Shown here: positions 1 through 11,562 of the stretch, piece by piece
Layout of the letters: each line of letters opens with the position of its first letter
Position numbering within the stretch: the first letter of the stretch is position 1
Assembly (NCBI GenBank): GCA_037043015.1
Contig: CM073325.1
Location: 18,703,001-18,767,000 of the forward strand
Length of the DNA stretch: 64,000 nt
From: Bryum argenteum
Lineage: Eukaryota > Streptophyta > Bryopsida > Bryales > Bryaceae
Reading direction: 5' to 3'
The notes under the pieces: model-generated
Database searches by the model: none
Seen by the model: only the letters and a program-made list of their open reading frames with translations
What the model was told of the DNA's origin: nothing
Made by a program: the position numbers and the translations under genes

Positions 1-1612
1 GACGAGAGCAAGCGTCCCATATTTTCATGATATGGTAGGCTAGACGTGAGACATAGTTGTTGGCTTTGGAGTAAAACCATACACTTCACAGGAGTTGTTG
101 ATTAGTGTTATGTGGAAATTAGTGTAATGGTAACTTTTGGTAAATAAGATTACCTCTCAACTCTCTTGGAATTAGTGTTCACTTTGGGTTGCCATTGCAA
201 TCAATGTATGTTGTCTTTTTTTCAAGCGACCAATTGATTGGTGAAAACTACCCCAAAACTACCATAAATAAGATATAGTCCAAATCTAAACCCTTTGCAC
301 TCAAATCCATGGCTTATCTTTACTATATCTTTGATAGGGTTAAAGTTTGTATGATTGAAATCCATCCCAAAACATAAAGTCAAAATCTAATGGTGAATGA
401 AGGAGATCTAGCTCCTCAGGAATCATCCATTTTTCACTTTTTTCATTGTAGAAACATCATTGCAGATCCAATACCAAATTTATTTGAATCAGAATTCTTC
501 GAACAAGAAAATTGCTACGATGAATCTAAAGGCCATCTTTCTATAATAGTATTTCATTGAATACTACTTTTGATTTCACGTAATTGGCTTACACTTGTCA
601 AACATGCTACAAGTTTGAAACACATCCCAAAAAAGAAATTTGCCTACACTAAAATGCATGTCATATTTCATACTTCATCACATGGGTTTACAATTTTAAC
701 ATCACAAATTTTTTATTTTTTTATTGTATTTTTCCACTTCATTCATAAGCAATATTTAGGCAATTTGAAAGTTTGACACTATATCAAATCTAGTTGGGGA
801 TAGAGAATTCCGTGAAGGTCCCAGTGACATGATTCTTGGCCAAGTTTTTTGTAACATGCTCTTTATTAGAAAGTCTATGTGAAGTAAAATGCGGCCTAAA
901 CTTTTTGACTTACGTGCAAGTTTACTACCTTGGGTATTCTCCACTTTGTAATCATCGCACTATCAAAGAAAGTAAAGCATTTTTTAGTTTTGAATGTTGG
1001 AATCTTGCTAGTAGAACGTCATAGTCATGCTACCCCAAATAGTAAACAATGAAGTACCGGAATTTATGATTGAAAGTACAAAAGAAAACACTAACTAATT
1101 CATAAGTCAATCGGTTCAAGGGTGTATTTTTTGACGATTCTAGACTTTGGAAGTCCTAAAGAACAAAAAACTATAGGGGGTTAACATTATTACATGCAAA
1201 TAAAGGTTGTCTACTTAGAAGAAAATTGTACTTGAAGGTTGGGTTTCAAGTCTTTTCTCAGTAGCTCAAATCCTTGAGAACTACAATGTCAATAAAAAGT
1301 CCAAACCTTTTCATTATTCCAATGCAAAGGCTAATAAAATCCACAAAAAACAACACAATAATCAATCTAAACTAGCACAAGAGTTGCTTGAAGACAAAGC
1401 AACTTTGTGAAATGACCAAGAATATAGATATGAACCATTCAAATATAATGATTATGAAACTTGCATTACCCAACATCTTTGTAGAAAATTCCACATACAT
1501 TGATGAATATTGAGCGTAGATGGACCTAACCAAGCTTCTTCTTGTTTTTTCTTCTTTTCTTTTTGTATTTTCTTTTTTTTTTCTTTTTTTTTTTTTTTTT
1601 TTCCCCTTTTTT

Positions 1613-1657
<45 letters not shown>

Positions 1658-2458
1658 AGTCAATGTATTATTGATTGAAAAACAGTACATAGAGGTTGTT
1701 CATTTGATTGTGGCAGTCACATGGTAAGGTAAAGGGACCCATTCCCGACCGGGGACCCATAACCGATCAAGCCCAATTCCTAGATTTTGAAAGAACAGAT
1801 GTACCTCATTTGTATATTTGAGCATGTGATCGACTTGAGGTTCCAAGCAACTTTTCACTTTAAACAATTATAACTATTTGAATAATGCAAATAAAATCAC
1901 GAAACTTTTTGCATTCAACAAGAACCTTATGTTTGCACACATGAAAAATTCTAAAAAAAATAAATACCTTAATATTCATATGCTAAAATCCTTAAGTGGT
2001 CGGTTATAGGTGCCTCTACCTTATGCTTTGTGAGTATTGAAGTTGACCGGAACAGCGGAACTGATTGTTGCCAATGTCATAAATGCTTGATTGCCAACCG
2101 TGGAAAAATGTGAAAGCCATTAATTACAGTCTTGCTACCTTCCAAACTCTTGAATTTGTTGCACTCCAAAATTTATCTTTCGGTATTTCTAAATTTATGG
2201 TATATAATTTCTAATTAAATTTTAAGAAACTTGTCATAATTGGAAACAAACGTAAGCGATTTAAATCTCAATTTTATAATCTTGGAGGAGACATATTGTA
2301 CATCATGTGGGTCAAATTTTACATCAGAAGGCTTCATAGATTGGGAGATCTTAATGTATTAGGGACGCTTTACATGGGGAGTCAAGGCCAACTAATCTAC
2401 AAGCCAATTCACTCACATTTTGAGCCCAATTGGCTCCATGGGCCACTTGGAGAACACA
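1..2458. repeat. AT-rich intergenic DNA with truncated repeat copies
   Basis: I see no credible gene here. About 241-780 resembles the interior of the TTAA-flanked element at 33028-34009: both share runs around 'cctttgcattcaaa', 'gaaggagat.tagctcctca' and 'cataattggcttac', so this is a truncated copy. A long T-rich tract lies at about 1540-1653. About 1722-2026 has imperfect inverted ends (AAGGTAAAGGGACCCAT near 1723 against AAGGTAGAGGCACCTAT read in reverse near 2025), so a MITE is possible. The short reading frames in this stretch have no recognisable domains. Confidence 0.6.
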
Positions 2459-3379
2459 TTAACCCCTAAAGATCCAAGAGGACCAAATCGGGCTTTTGCT
2501 ATTTTGGGCAGCCTAGATGAATAGGTTAAAAGTAATATTTTTGCCCAAATTTTTTAATGGGTGCTCCCTATACTGCAAAGTGTATGTGGTAAAATTTGCA
2601 AAGCGAAATTCCAATTTTTAAGTCTTCTACGACAATTCTTGGTTTGCAAGCCGAACTGGGGCAGTTTAAACTTAGTATTTTTTTGAGATTTTTTTTTGGA
2701 AATATGTTCATGACCAAATCACTACTTGAGTTCCAAAGTGAGCTAACTCAAAAAGTTTGTGAATTTCACAAGGGCAGCCCTCAAAAATTACAAAAACAAT
2801 CTTCACAATTTCTAGTAATTTCTGAGTTAACTCTTACAAAATTTGTCAAAATTTGAGGTTTTGGAATTTTCCCACATTTTTTTTTTTCTCAAACTCATAA
2901 AGGCACCTACTCGCCGTTTGGATTTTTAATTTAACCAAATATATGGAAGGAAATGCATGTTTTACTATATCGTTGTTCTTCTAGGAGATAATTTGCATGA
3001 AGGTCACCCAAATGGAATGAGTTTCCAAAATTTTGCATGAGCGTACCCAACTTGATTATCTACATGGAAAAAAATGTGGGAATTATGTTTGGGGTAACAA
3101 TCTTCAATTTTACCTGTACTCCATGGAAACAATGTCTCACAAGCAATGCCCAAAAAAACTTTTGTACCAACTTTGAATGTTACGATCTCACAAATGGTGA
3201 AGATCCAGCGGTTGAAATTTCACATGGTAGTACAAATAGTAGGTGGGTTTGAGATCTTACGGTTGAAAATACAGAAATACGATAATTTTTTTGACCATAT
3301 CTCAATTCGAACAAGGTGGTAGAAAATCACAGTTTTTGGTTTTGGAAGGCCAAAAAACGCTTGGATTTTTAGGGGTTAA
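2459..3379. mobile_element. TTAA-flanked non-autonomous DNA element (piggyBac-like ends), about 0.92 kb
   Basis: The left end reads TTAACCCCTAAAGATCCAAG. The right end, reverse complemented, reads TTAACCCCTAAAAATCCAAG, giving one mismatch in 20. No transposase reading frame is present. A TTAA duplicated at both borders with termini starting CCC is the hallmark of the piggyBac superfamily, so this looks like a MITE-type derivative. The superfamily assignment is inferred from the termini only. Confidence 0.7.
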
Positions 3380-3749
3380 ACAATCAATAAAGTGGGGCTC
3401 AATTCCCCCATGTTTATAGCCCTTGGGGCCGATTTCTAGAAGGAAAAACAAGGCCATGGGGCCAATTCGTATTATTAGCTACATTCCATGCTTTCGATTT
3501 GTTCACATTCAAGTATTTTAGTGAGATAATATTTTTAAATTGAAATCAAGAGACGGCCTCTAGGCCATGAATTGGCCTTCCATTCTTGTATCCACCAACT
3601 TTTGGAGCGCGAGCCGTGTCATAACTTGTCCCCCACCCATTATTATATAATTTCAGAAAATTGGCCTTGACTCCCCATGTAGAGCCCTTCGGGCCAATTT
3701 CAAGAATTGGACCAATCACAAGAGAGGATTTGACCATGAATTGGCCCCA
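3380..3749. repeat. Spacer between two TTAA elements, with inverted-repeat similarity to 2340-2400
   Basis: This stretch contains 'ggccttgactccccatgta' near 3664. Its reverse complement resembles 'tacatggggagtcaaggcc' near 2372. The two TTAA elements may therefore have inserted into, or beside, an older inverted-repeat element running from about 2350 to 4050. No gene is seen. Confidence 0.4.
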
Positions 3750-4018
3750 TTAACCCCTAAAGGCCCATGATGTTTTGGGAGCTTGAAATCCCAACACTGA
3801 CCACTATGTACTAATGCGGGTACGTCCAATATTTTTGGAAATTTTTGATAACTTCAACCGTAGGATCTTGAAGTAGACTACCATAGGTAGTAGTGTGAAA
3901 ATTTTCAACCGTTGGATCATCACTGGATGTGAGATCATAACATTTGAAGTTGACTGTAAATTTTTTTTGGCCTTGACCGTAAAAGCCGAATCGGCGGCCG
4001 TGGGCCTTTAGGGGTTAA
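3750..4018. mobile_element. TTAA-flanked MITE, 269 bp
   Basis: The two 18-bp termini are perfect inverted repeats, TTAACCCCTAAAGGCCCA at both ends when read inward. TTAA sits at both borders. The element is too short to code. It is the same terminal type as 2459-3379, 16578-16946, 33028-34009 and 51740-51998, but its interior is different. Confidence 0.75.
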
Positions 4019-4044
4019 TGGCTTGGCCCCTCGTGTAAAGCGGC

Positions 4045-4530
4045 CCTTAGTACTAAAAAAAAAATACAAAATCTTGACATTTTCACTTCGAAGTCAAAAT
4101 GCTACTAATAGACTTACTGTGATGAAATATCACCAACTACAAAGTTGTTTACCTTCATCTTAATAATACTTTTGAACATAAAAAGACCATGAGAATTTTT
4201 TGTTTTTGCAAATAATTACCTTGCAATCATGAAAACCGCCCCAAAACCTACAAAGGAAAAAACGTCCAAAAGTGGACCCCGTGTACAAAAATGAATGCCA
4301 TAACTTCCTCACATCTTGGATAGAATGAAGGTTTCTACTAAAAAAAGTCAAGTCAAATTGGAATCCAACCCTACAAACAAAATTGAAATCCAACCGGTGG
4401 ATAAAATGGAAAACTTCTCCTCAAAAGCCATGTATTGAATTTCAGATTTTTCAAGATAGAAATATCATTGCAAATCCAACACCTAAACTATTTTCTTAAA
4501 AAAAAATTTAAAAAATCTTCCAACCACTAA
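4045..4530. repeat. Truncated copy of the 33028-34009 repeat family
   Basis: Stretches such as 'tttcactt.gaagt..aaatgctac.aatagac' and 'tgaaat..tcaccaacta.aaag.tgtt.accttcatctt' match the interior of the element at 33028-34009 in order and orientation. The TTAA terminus on the left is not intact. No gene is seen. Confidence 0.55.
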
Positions 4531-4777
4531 GTTATTGGATTTTATCTTGCCATTATGAAAGAGTTAAATGGTTAATCTGAAGAAAGAGTTAAATGGTTGG
4601 TGGACTTTGCATTGCTTGATAAGTTTTTTAGTTGCAAGAGTCCAATATTGAATTTGGATCATATGCACATGACGGGGATATGGACTTGGGTTTTTTATCG
4701 CTTTAGCAAGCGATAATGGCCTTGGGTCATTGTCAACAAGACGCAATGTACAAAATATCTTGCAAACATATCGCGAT

Positions 4778-5440
4778 TTACAAGGAATGTAGTACGTGGA
4801 CAGTCACATTTACGTTTAACAAAGGGTGCTCTCTCCGCATCCTCTTCTTGTAGTCTGCTATCTCTACGCATGCAATCGGCCACATCCAAAACGACCCTCC
4901 AAGCGGGCGGAAGTCATCAAGTAAACTTTTACGTGGCTCGAGTATTGCATGGAGAGCAACTGTAACACCTTTCCAGTAATCTTTTGAAGAATAATTATGT
5001 CGCTTGAATTCTCCATAGGGATCATTGTTTGCCATTCCGGTGGAGTGTGCAATAAAAGCATTTAATTTTTTCTTAATCGCATCAAGTGCACCCATCTTAT
5101 GGGGAAATAGAGGTAGGATATTACCAATGAGAATTTTAGGTCAACCTTCTTCAATCTCAAACCACAAGCAAATTCCGTCGTCGTGCTCTCGTAGCCAAAC
5201 CTAGTGTGTACACAAAAGCTTGTACTCCATCAAAAGCCATCCATTGGAATCCATGTAGAACTTGAATTGTTGAGACTTGGAATGACGTGATAAAAATTTC
5301 GCGTCAGAGTCTAAATAATCATTTATAAATAGGTTGAGATAAGAAACCTCTTCAATAAAGTGGGAAATGACATGATGTGTTTCACTATACATGAAAGACT
5401 TAATAAGTCTCGGAATTGTCACATAATTCTTTGTATTCAA
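4778..5440 (-). pseudogene. Unrecognised protein-coding remnant, at least two reading-frame blocks
   Basis: Two adjacent minus-strand open blocks read like real protein. Block 5440-5201 contains 'IPRLIKSFMYSETHHVISHF'. Block 5095-4778 contains 'YWKGVTVALHAILEPRKSLL' and 'FRPLGGSFWMWPIACVEIAD'. Both have balanced composition, with aromatic and charged residues spread as in folded proteins, unlike the surrounding noise. A stop follows the first block near 5201 and a broken stretch separates the two. I do not recognise the family. It could be a degraded host gene or a transposon-derived protein. The downstream edge lies near other repeat DNA, so capture by a mobile element is possible. Confidence 0.35.
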
Positions 5441-5578
5441 TTTCGAGCTCTATTGGCCAAACATGAACTCTGTGTCTTCATGCGTGTGTCCAACTATAAG
5501 GAAGTTGATGTACACTCTATAGAAGATATCTTTGTTTATAGGGAATAAACAAAAAGAAAAACCCTATCTATTTTTATA

Positions 5579-5787
5579 TGTCAGATCGAGGCGAGAGAGA
5601 GAGAGAGAGCCACAAGAACCAAATACATGAATTTTATAATGACGAAATGTCTAGTGAAGGAGCCTCCTCCTTCACTGGCTTTATACAGGGGAAAGACGAC
5701 AGTTAGGCCAGCCGCCGCCCAACTGTCATTAACTACCCCCCAGATGTAATCTTGGTTCTAAGCCTAGTCCTAAGCCTAGTCCTAACA
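5579..5787 (-). repeat. 3' LTR of the chromovirus remnant
   Basis: The sequence is TG...CA bounded and matches 7889-8079 almost base for base, including 'gaaggagcctcctccttcac' and 'aactaccccccagatgtaat'. It carries a short GA microsatellite near 5589-5607 that is longer than in the partner LTR. Confidence 0.75.
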
Positions 5788-5792
5788 TTACC

Positions 5793-6842
5793 CCTCCTTC
5801 TAGGTATAGATGGTGGATGGGGGGCATTTGGATGTAGTCTATGAAAAGCTTCTACCATGAGTGGAGCGTTGCGTAAATGATCAGCGGGCTCCCACGAGTC
5901 TTGTTCGGGTCCATATCCCTTCTAGGATACTAAATATTGCAGGCGACGTCCTCGTCTGGTAACTCGTGAGTCGAGTACTTGACGAACCTCCCACTCCATG
6001 TCTCCCTCTGGAGTAATGACATGGGAGGGTGGTCGTTGCTGTCGGCCCGGGATCGTGTCGGGGCGGTAGGGTTCTAAAACCGCTACGTGAAATACATCAT
6101 GAATACGGAGGGTGTGAGGTAGCTTGAGGCGATAAACCAAGTCGGAAAGTTTGGAGATGATGGTAAAAGGTCCCAGAAACTTGGGGCCCAACTTCCTAGA
6201 TGACGTTGTTGCAATATGCTCGCTGTGGAGCAATACTTTGTCGCCCACACTGTATCGCGGTACATCTTGTACATGGAGATCGTAGTGCCTCTTAGCATGC
6301 TCTCCTGCAATCTGGATCATCGTCTTGATCTCCTTGCGGACTTGGTGTAGAAGCTGAACCCGCTCTTCTGCGGCCGGAACTGTCGAGGTCGTAGGTTTGC
6401 TGAAAGACATCGTCGGATGGTAACCATATGTTGTATAGAAGGGGGAAAAACCGGTTGCAGAGTGGATGGAGTTGTTGTATGCAAACTCCACTACTGGGAG
6501 AAGGTCGGCCCAGTCATCTTGGCGTTTAGTTGTAAACATACGAAGAATCTGTTCTAAGTACTGGTTTACACGTTTTGTCTGCCCATCCAACTGGGGATGA
6601 AATGCCGTTGTTCGTGCAGGATGAATGCGTAGAAGTTCATGAAGGCACGACATGAATTTGGAGACAAAAATTGCGTTGCGGTCAGAAATAAACTCTGTAG
6701 GGGTGTCGTGGTGCTTCTAGACGTGTTGTAGATATAACTTGGCAGTATCAACTGAGTCCAGAGTCTCCGTGGTGGGGATGAAATGAGCGAGTTTGGTATT
6801 TTTGTCAACCACCACCATGATTGCATCGTACCCTGTTGTCAC
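5793..6842 (-). pseudogene. Chromovirus integrase C-terminal half plus chromodomain, disrupted
   Basis: Read on the minus strand from about 6842, the frame gives the integrase core segment 'YDAIMVVVDKNTKLAHFIPT', then a stop near 6713. It then runs open from 6653 to 5922 with 'ARTTAFHPQLDGQTKRVNQY' (catalytic-core C-terminal part), a 'FLGPFTI' GPY/F-type module and 'IHDVFHVAVLEPY'. After a second in-frame stop at 5922 it continues as 'EQDSWEPADHL', the end of a chromodomain. A chromodomain after integrase identifies the chromovirus branch of Ty3/gypsy. Both stops are TAG. The N-terminal part of integrase is missing because the remnant stops where the inserted LTR begins. Confidence 0.8.
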
Positions 6843-7559
6843 GGACGTGCCATAATGGGTATTATCCGCACCCCATGAGTTTATCGTGATCAGCCATGCT
6901 TCTCAAAGACTTCCTAGATTCCGTATATTTTGCGAGTTCAAGTTTTCAGGAAGGTTCAAGAACCTTCCACTAGTCTCCGAAAGCTTCCTCAAGCTTCCGT
7001 ATAGCTCTAGTAGTTTCCGGAAGCTTCCACAAGCTTCCAAATAGTTCTAGTAGTTTCCAGAAGCTCCTCTAAGCTTCCGGAAGGTTCCATGAAGATCCAA
7101 TTATTTTCGGAAGGTTCCATGAAGATCCAATTATTTTCGGAAGGTTCCGCTTGACCTTCCTAGATTCCGGAAGCTCCCATGAGTCTCCGGAAGGTTCCAT
7201 AGGAGCTTCCCAAGGTCTCTAGGACCTTACTCCGGAAGTCTCTTCTAATCTAGTATATATAGAGAGTTGAAGGTTGTTGTTCTTCACTCTCTTCAAAACC
7301 AGTTGTACGGTGAATGCAAACTTATCAACATTGGAAAGGTGGGAGCGTCTCCTTTCGAAATCTGCGCCCAGGAGCCTTCCCTCGAAATCCGGCCATCAGA
7401 GTCACTCTGCTCGTTGTTTCCTTGCCTGTTGGTCGGCTTGACTCCCCTCAATTTTGTACTGTACTGTCCATCGATCTCCTTGGATCAGGACTACCGGTGG
7501 TGCAATTAATTGTGGGCCATTGTGGTTGAATGGACGCTAGTACTTGATGGGCTCCAACA
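6834..7559 (+). mobile_element. Inserted LTR-like segment (probable solo LTR) with heat-shock-element-like array
   Basis: The integrase reading stops abruptly at about 6834-6842. An unrelated segment follows that starts TGTTG and ends CAACA at 7559. About 6930-7215 is dense in GAA/TTC palindromes such as GGAAGCTTCC and CCGGAAGGTTCC. A TATATATA box follows at 7254-7261, then AT-poor sequence. This is the order U3 (enhancer array), TATA, R/U5 of a plus-strand LTR. I found no clean target-site duplication, because the sequence on the right is not integrase, so the exact ends are inferred. Confidence 0.5.
6930..7261 (+). promoter_or_regulatory. HSE-like GAA/TTC array and TATA box
   Basis: Repeated units around GGAAGCTTCC, CCGGAAGCTTCC and CGGAAGGTTCCATGAAGATC occur many times between 6930 and 7215. 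These fit the nGAAnnTTCn heat-shock factor site in alternating orientation. TATATATA follows at 7254-7261. A near-exact local duplication of about 38 bp is visible at about 7076-7150. Heat-responsive LTRs built this way are known in plants (ONSEN). Function here is inferred. Confidence 0.5.
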
Positions 7560-7888
7560 GAGCTTTCACTGTTTTAATCTCTATTTCCTTGAATGTCGCT
7601 AGTCCATGCCACTCATGTCATGTGATGTGGGTTCTACTTGTTAAATCCAATTTGCACGAGCTCTGGTATACAATGATCCTGGAGCGTCCTGCATGACGCA
7701 CTGCTCTCCTCCTAGTCTGCACGTACTCGCCGTCACTGCGACATTTCTGAGCTACTGCTTCCGAACTTGCACGTATCTACTATCACTGCAACACTCCCAA
7801 GTTACTGCTGCATTTGCGAGTTACTCCTATATCACCATTCTCTAAATAAAAACCTCTCATAGAGAATCAGATCGAAGACTGGACATTA

Positions 7889-8079
7889 TGGCAGATCGAG
7901 GCGAGAGAGAGAGCGACAAGAACCAAATACATGAGTCTTATAATGACAAAATGTCCAGTGAAGGAGCCTCCTCCTTCACTGGCTTTATACAGGGAAAAGA
8001 CGACAGTTAGGCCAGCCGCCGCCCAACTATCACTAACTACCCCCCAGATGTAATCCTGGTCCTAAGCCTAGTCCTAACA
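7889..8079 (-). repeat. 5' LTR of the chromovirus remnant
   Basis: This is the partner of 5579-5787 in the same orientation, TG...CA bounded. Between it and the inserted LTR (7560-7888) lies presumed leader sequence of the element, with no coding potential seen. Confidence 0.7.
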
Positions 8080-8386
8080 TTATTGCCTCCTGAAGCATTA
8101 TCATGGTGCAAAACCAATGTAGGAGGCAAAGTTTGAGCGGGGACGTAAAACCTTTTTCAGAGGAAGAAGGGAGTCAAAGCATATATCCAAACCCTCAAAG
8201 AACCGCCTTGGTTAATGTGGATTGTGTATTTTCATCCAAAAATAGCTTACGAGATGTATTCCTAGGCGATTGTTGGGGATCACGTAGAAGCTGTGCAATA
8301 GAGCCAATGGTATGGTCGAATGTATCAGGAAGATGTCATTCAAGGCTGAAGTGCGCATACTTAGGGCAGGTTTACACTACAGTCAC

Positions 8387-8670
8387 TAGTAGAAAATGGC
8401 ACTAAAAGTGACGGTCATAATGACTTGACCGTAATGACACATAGTGCATATTTCAATTTTGCTTCTAATGACATCACAATAAACTATTATATTCGTCATT
8501 TTTCCTTAATTTTTTTATTAATCTATTAGGGTGTAATATGCTTAATGTGAGAAAATGTGACAAATATCATAATTTATTTTAATGTTTTTTAAAAGCACAA
8601 CTAAGAGTGACACTTTGTGTCATTAGGGTCAAGTCATAACATTTGTCACTTTTAGTGCCATTTTCTACTA
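8387..8670. mobile_element. MITE with CACTA-like terminal repeats, about 284 bp
   Basis: The left terminus contains TAGTAGAAAATGGCACTAAA. The right terminus, reverse complemented, matches it over about 26 bp. The left side is preceded by CAC, giving CACTAGTAGAAAA, the usual end of plant CACTA (CMC) elements. The right end has lost the CACTA bases. There is no coding capacity. Confidence 0.6.
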
Positions 8671-11560
8671 TTCGGTGGAGAAGTCCACTGGTCATGACAA
8701 AACGAGCGTTTCTCAATTGTGATTGGTTGGAACTTGGAAATGATACTCTTGACCAGTAGGGGTTTACACTTGGTAAATAAAACAATGGTGGTGAACTTTT
8801 GTTATGAATGATAAAATGACACGGCGGCTTAATGGCTTACATGGCGGTACATTTTGAACAAGGGCTTCTCTGGAATAGTGATTTCTTGTTCGACCTCAAG
8901 AGGAGAGACAAGAAATTAGTGCTTCGGAGAAGTTCAATTCAACTAAATAATGATACATATTTACGCTATATAGTATATATGGCACCGAGCCCTTCTTTTT
9001 CTACTCGAACTTGTACATTAGATGTCAAATATAGCATATCGTTGTGTTGACTTCCTCATTTTTAGTTTAACTTATCATTGAATACCTTTTGACTTTGTGA
9101 AACTGCAATGCAAGTGAAGTTGACTTTTCCTTTTTATCAACAGCCTTCAAGAGGGTGCAAATAGCAGTGTAAATAAATTTCAATTTCGAAGAAAATGTAT
9201 ATGGTCTTGATTCGCCTCGACCCGCTGCATCCCCGTGACAAAAATGCCAATAAGCTCATTGATGCCATGTAAAAGTCTCCCCAGGTCATGGCATCTAGCT
9301 TTACACTACTTGAGACAGACTTAGTCATAGAAATTGAAGGGGTTAGGAAGTAAATCCTACGTACAGTAGCTTTCGCTCCATGACAACAATGAATTTTGTA
9401 ATTTTGTACTATGTACACTATGTATATTTTGTGAATAATAAAATTGGAATTGGATTTACACTTAATATTTTGCATGATTACTATCGGCTACCTATAGATG
9501 AATGCCTAACTATCTTATGTCAAAAGGTTTTGCTTTTATTTTACACTAGGTAGCATGGTTTTCACTAAATACATCTTACCGTTGGATGCGCTTGTGTATT
9601 TGAACTGCGAAATTGTCAAAGGCTGTCAAAGAGTCTCCCTTTGGGATATGAGTCCGAGACGGTATCAGGGTAGTTGCGGCACCACTCCTTATTCTATTCA
9701 ATAACTCCTTTGGTCTATTGCAGACATTGCTTCTACAGCCATAGACTACTACAAAGACGACATCCCTTGAGTGGTAGAAAATCCCTCGAGTGGCGGATTT
9801 GTCACAACTCCAAGTTGCTCTCGTTCACTATTGAAACCCCAGAATGGCGATGGATAGAGTCGCAAACTAGAGCTCCTCCTAGTCGAGGCGCCGGAACACC
9901 ATCTGCTCGTGGCTACAGTTACTTCCTCTCGAGGCGTCAAGGATGTCAGCAACGAATTTATTGAAGTGTGCGTGAAGAACCTTCTTCAACATCGTATCCG
10001 AGTACAACCCCAACCTTGTCCTTACTTGGTTGAATCAACTCGAGTTGCAAACACTCAAAATCTCAATGTAGGGATGTCGAGACGGCCTCCTCGGGGATCT
10101 CGATTGCTTTCGACTCGTGGGCCCTCAAATACCACGACTCGAATACGAGGGTTGAAACAAAAAGTCAATAGAAGTGAAGGCGTTAGCGTAAAAGAAGCTT
10201 GCTCCTTGGCAAGTAGGCCCCACCATTGTTCTCGACGTGATGGTATCTTCAAAAACCTTCCAAAGCTTAAAATACAGGAAGCCGCTAAACTTAGTCAAAC
10301 AAAATTGGACAAGCATTGACTTAATTATCACAACAGAAGAAGTCTTGTAGCAAAAGATTTTACATGTAGAGTAGTTTTTAGTACATATAGTCATACAAAA
10401 TTTCTATTGCGTTCTACCCTCTTCTTTAACCTCCAGCACAATATACCTGTACACAAATACATTATTTAATATACTTACCCTTTAAAAAAAAAACCACTTT
10501 TCTTGAATGAAGAACTTTTTATTCCATATCGTTGGTGCATAATTATCATTTTCTTACATCCTCTCACACCTCGAATGCTAATTCAGAGCCAAGTTTGATA
10601 TTGGTTTAAGTCACTTGTATATATTATTCAAGTGTTTTAAAATATTTGTCTCCTACCTATCATTGGGTTCAACTACTATTGATTCACAAAAATGTTGTTT
10701 TTGTTTTTGAAAGTCTCAAAATGGGCAATTTGCATCAATTTAACAAATAATGCCTTAATTGCCAAACGGCTGGTCATATTGGTTGTCTTGAATATCTTGA
10801 TTTGAGGTGACATATCATAATTTTGATTAATATGATAATAATTGGTTGCCAAATAGGTGGTCATTTGCGAATATAGAGATTTTGCAAATAAGTTTTTTGG
10901 AGGAAAATGTCGCGATATATTCAGGTGGTTGCCAAACGTATGCTTAGTCTTCTTATTTTTCTATATTCCGAACATAAGGCACACTACTAAAAATGGCATG
11001 AAATTCAGTTTAGGAAATTTCTGGTAGAATAAAAAATAAAAGTTTTTTGTGTGCCATTGAAAAGTAAGTGGAATACTAAATCAAGTGGAATCATAAAGTT
11101 TAGACCCTTTCATAATTTATATGAATTTTTGAAGTTGTATTTACAAGATCCCTCAAATGGTGCTCTAAGATAACACCCTAAAAATAACGCCCTAAATCCT
11201 CATTCCCCGTATATGTCGGATCGGGCTTCAAAGCTATATTGTGTGTGGCAAAGCTGAGTCAACTTTGATAAAAGAGATATTTGGTTGTCAATTACTGACA
11301 ACTCATTCAATGAAATGATCATTTTAACATAGAGGACTTATAATATGAAGTGTATTAATTGATGTAGCTTCGAAGGTGACATATGAAAAAGTTATAAGGA
11401 GATACATGTCTTCCAACACAAACACTTGGCTTGACTCAATTATGCATGACATGCCATAATAAATGCAATGAAGTGGTATAGATTGAATGGGTATAATGAG
11501 TGTTAATCCTAACATACTCCATGTGAACTTAGTGCACATTGTAAGCAGAATGTGAGGGCA
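8671..11560. other. Intergenic stretch without a recognisable gene
   Basis: About 8676-8900 is related, in inverted orientation, to 32600-32800 (shared 'caaccaatcacaattgaga' / 'gacttctccacc' blocks), so it is a dispersed repeat. About 9640-10320 is GC-richer and open in several frames, including a 136-codon plus-strand frame ending at 10319, but nothing in it resembles a known domain. The remainder is AT-rich with no signal I can support. Confidence 0.5.
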
Positions 11561-11562
11561 GA

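Larger units (their letters stand above)
5579..8079 (-). mobile_element. Degraded Ty3/gypsy chromovirus, LTR to LTR, internally deleted
   Basis: Direct repeats at 5579-5787 (209 bp) and 7889-8079 (191 bp) are nearly identical, begin TG and end CA, and flank a minus-strand pol remnant. Read on the minus strand, a purine-rich tract (about 5788-5801) sits directly before the 3' LTR, as expected for a polypurine tract. Flanking bases 'ttata' (left) and 'ttatt' (right) could be an imperfect target duplication. The internal part is only about 2.1 kb and about 0.73 kb of that is a later insertion. Gag, protease, RT and RNase H are absent, so the copy is dead. Confidence 0.75.

Noticed and set aside
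9909-10319. 136-codon plus-strand frame with Arg-rich stretches
   Set aside because: Checked as a possible second basic chromatin protein, but it has no globular domain and irregular composition.
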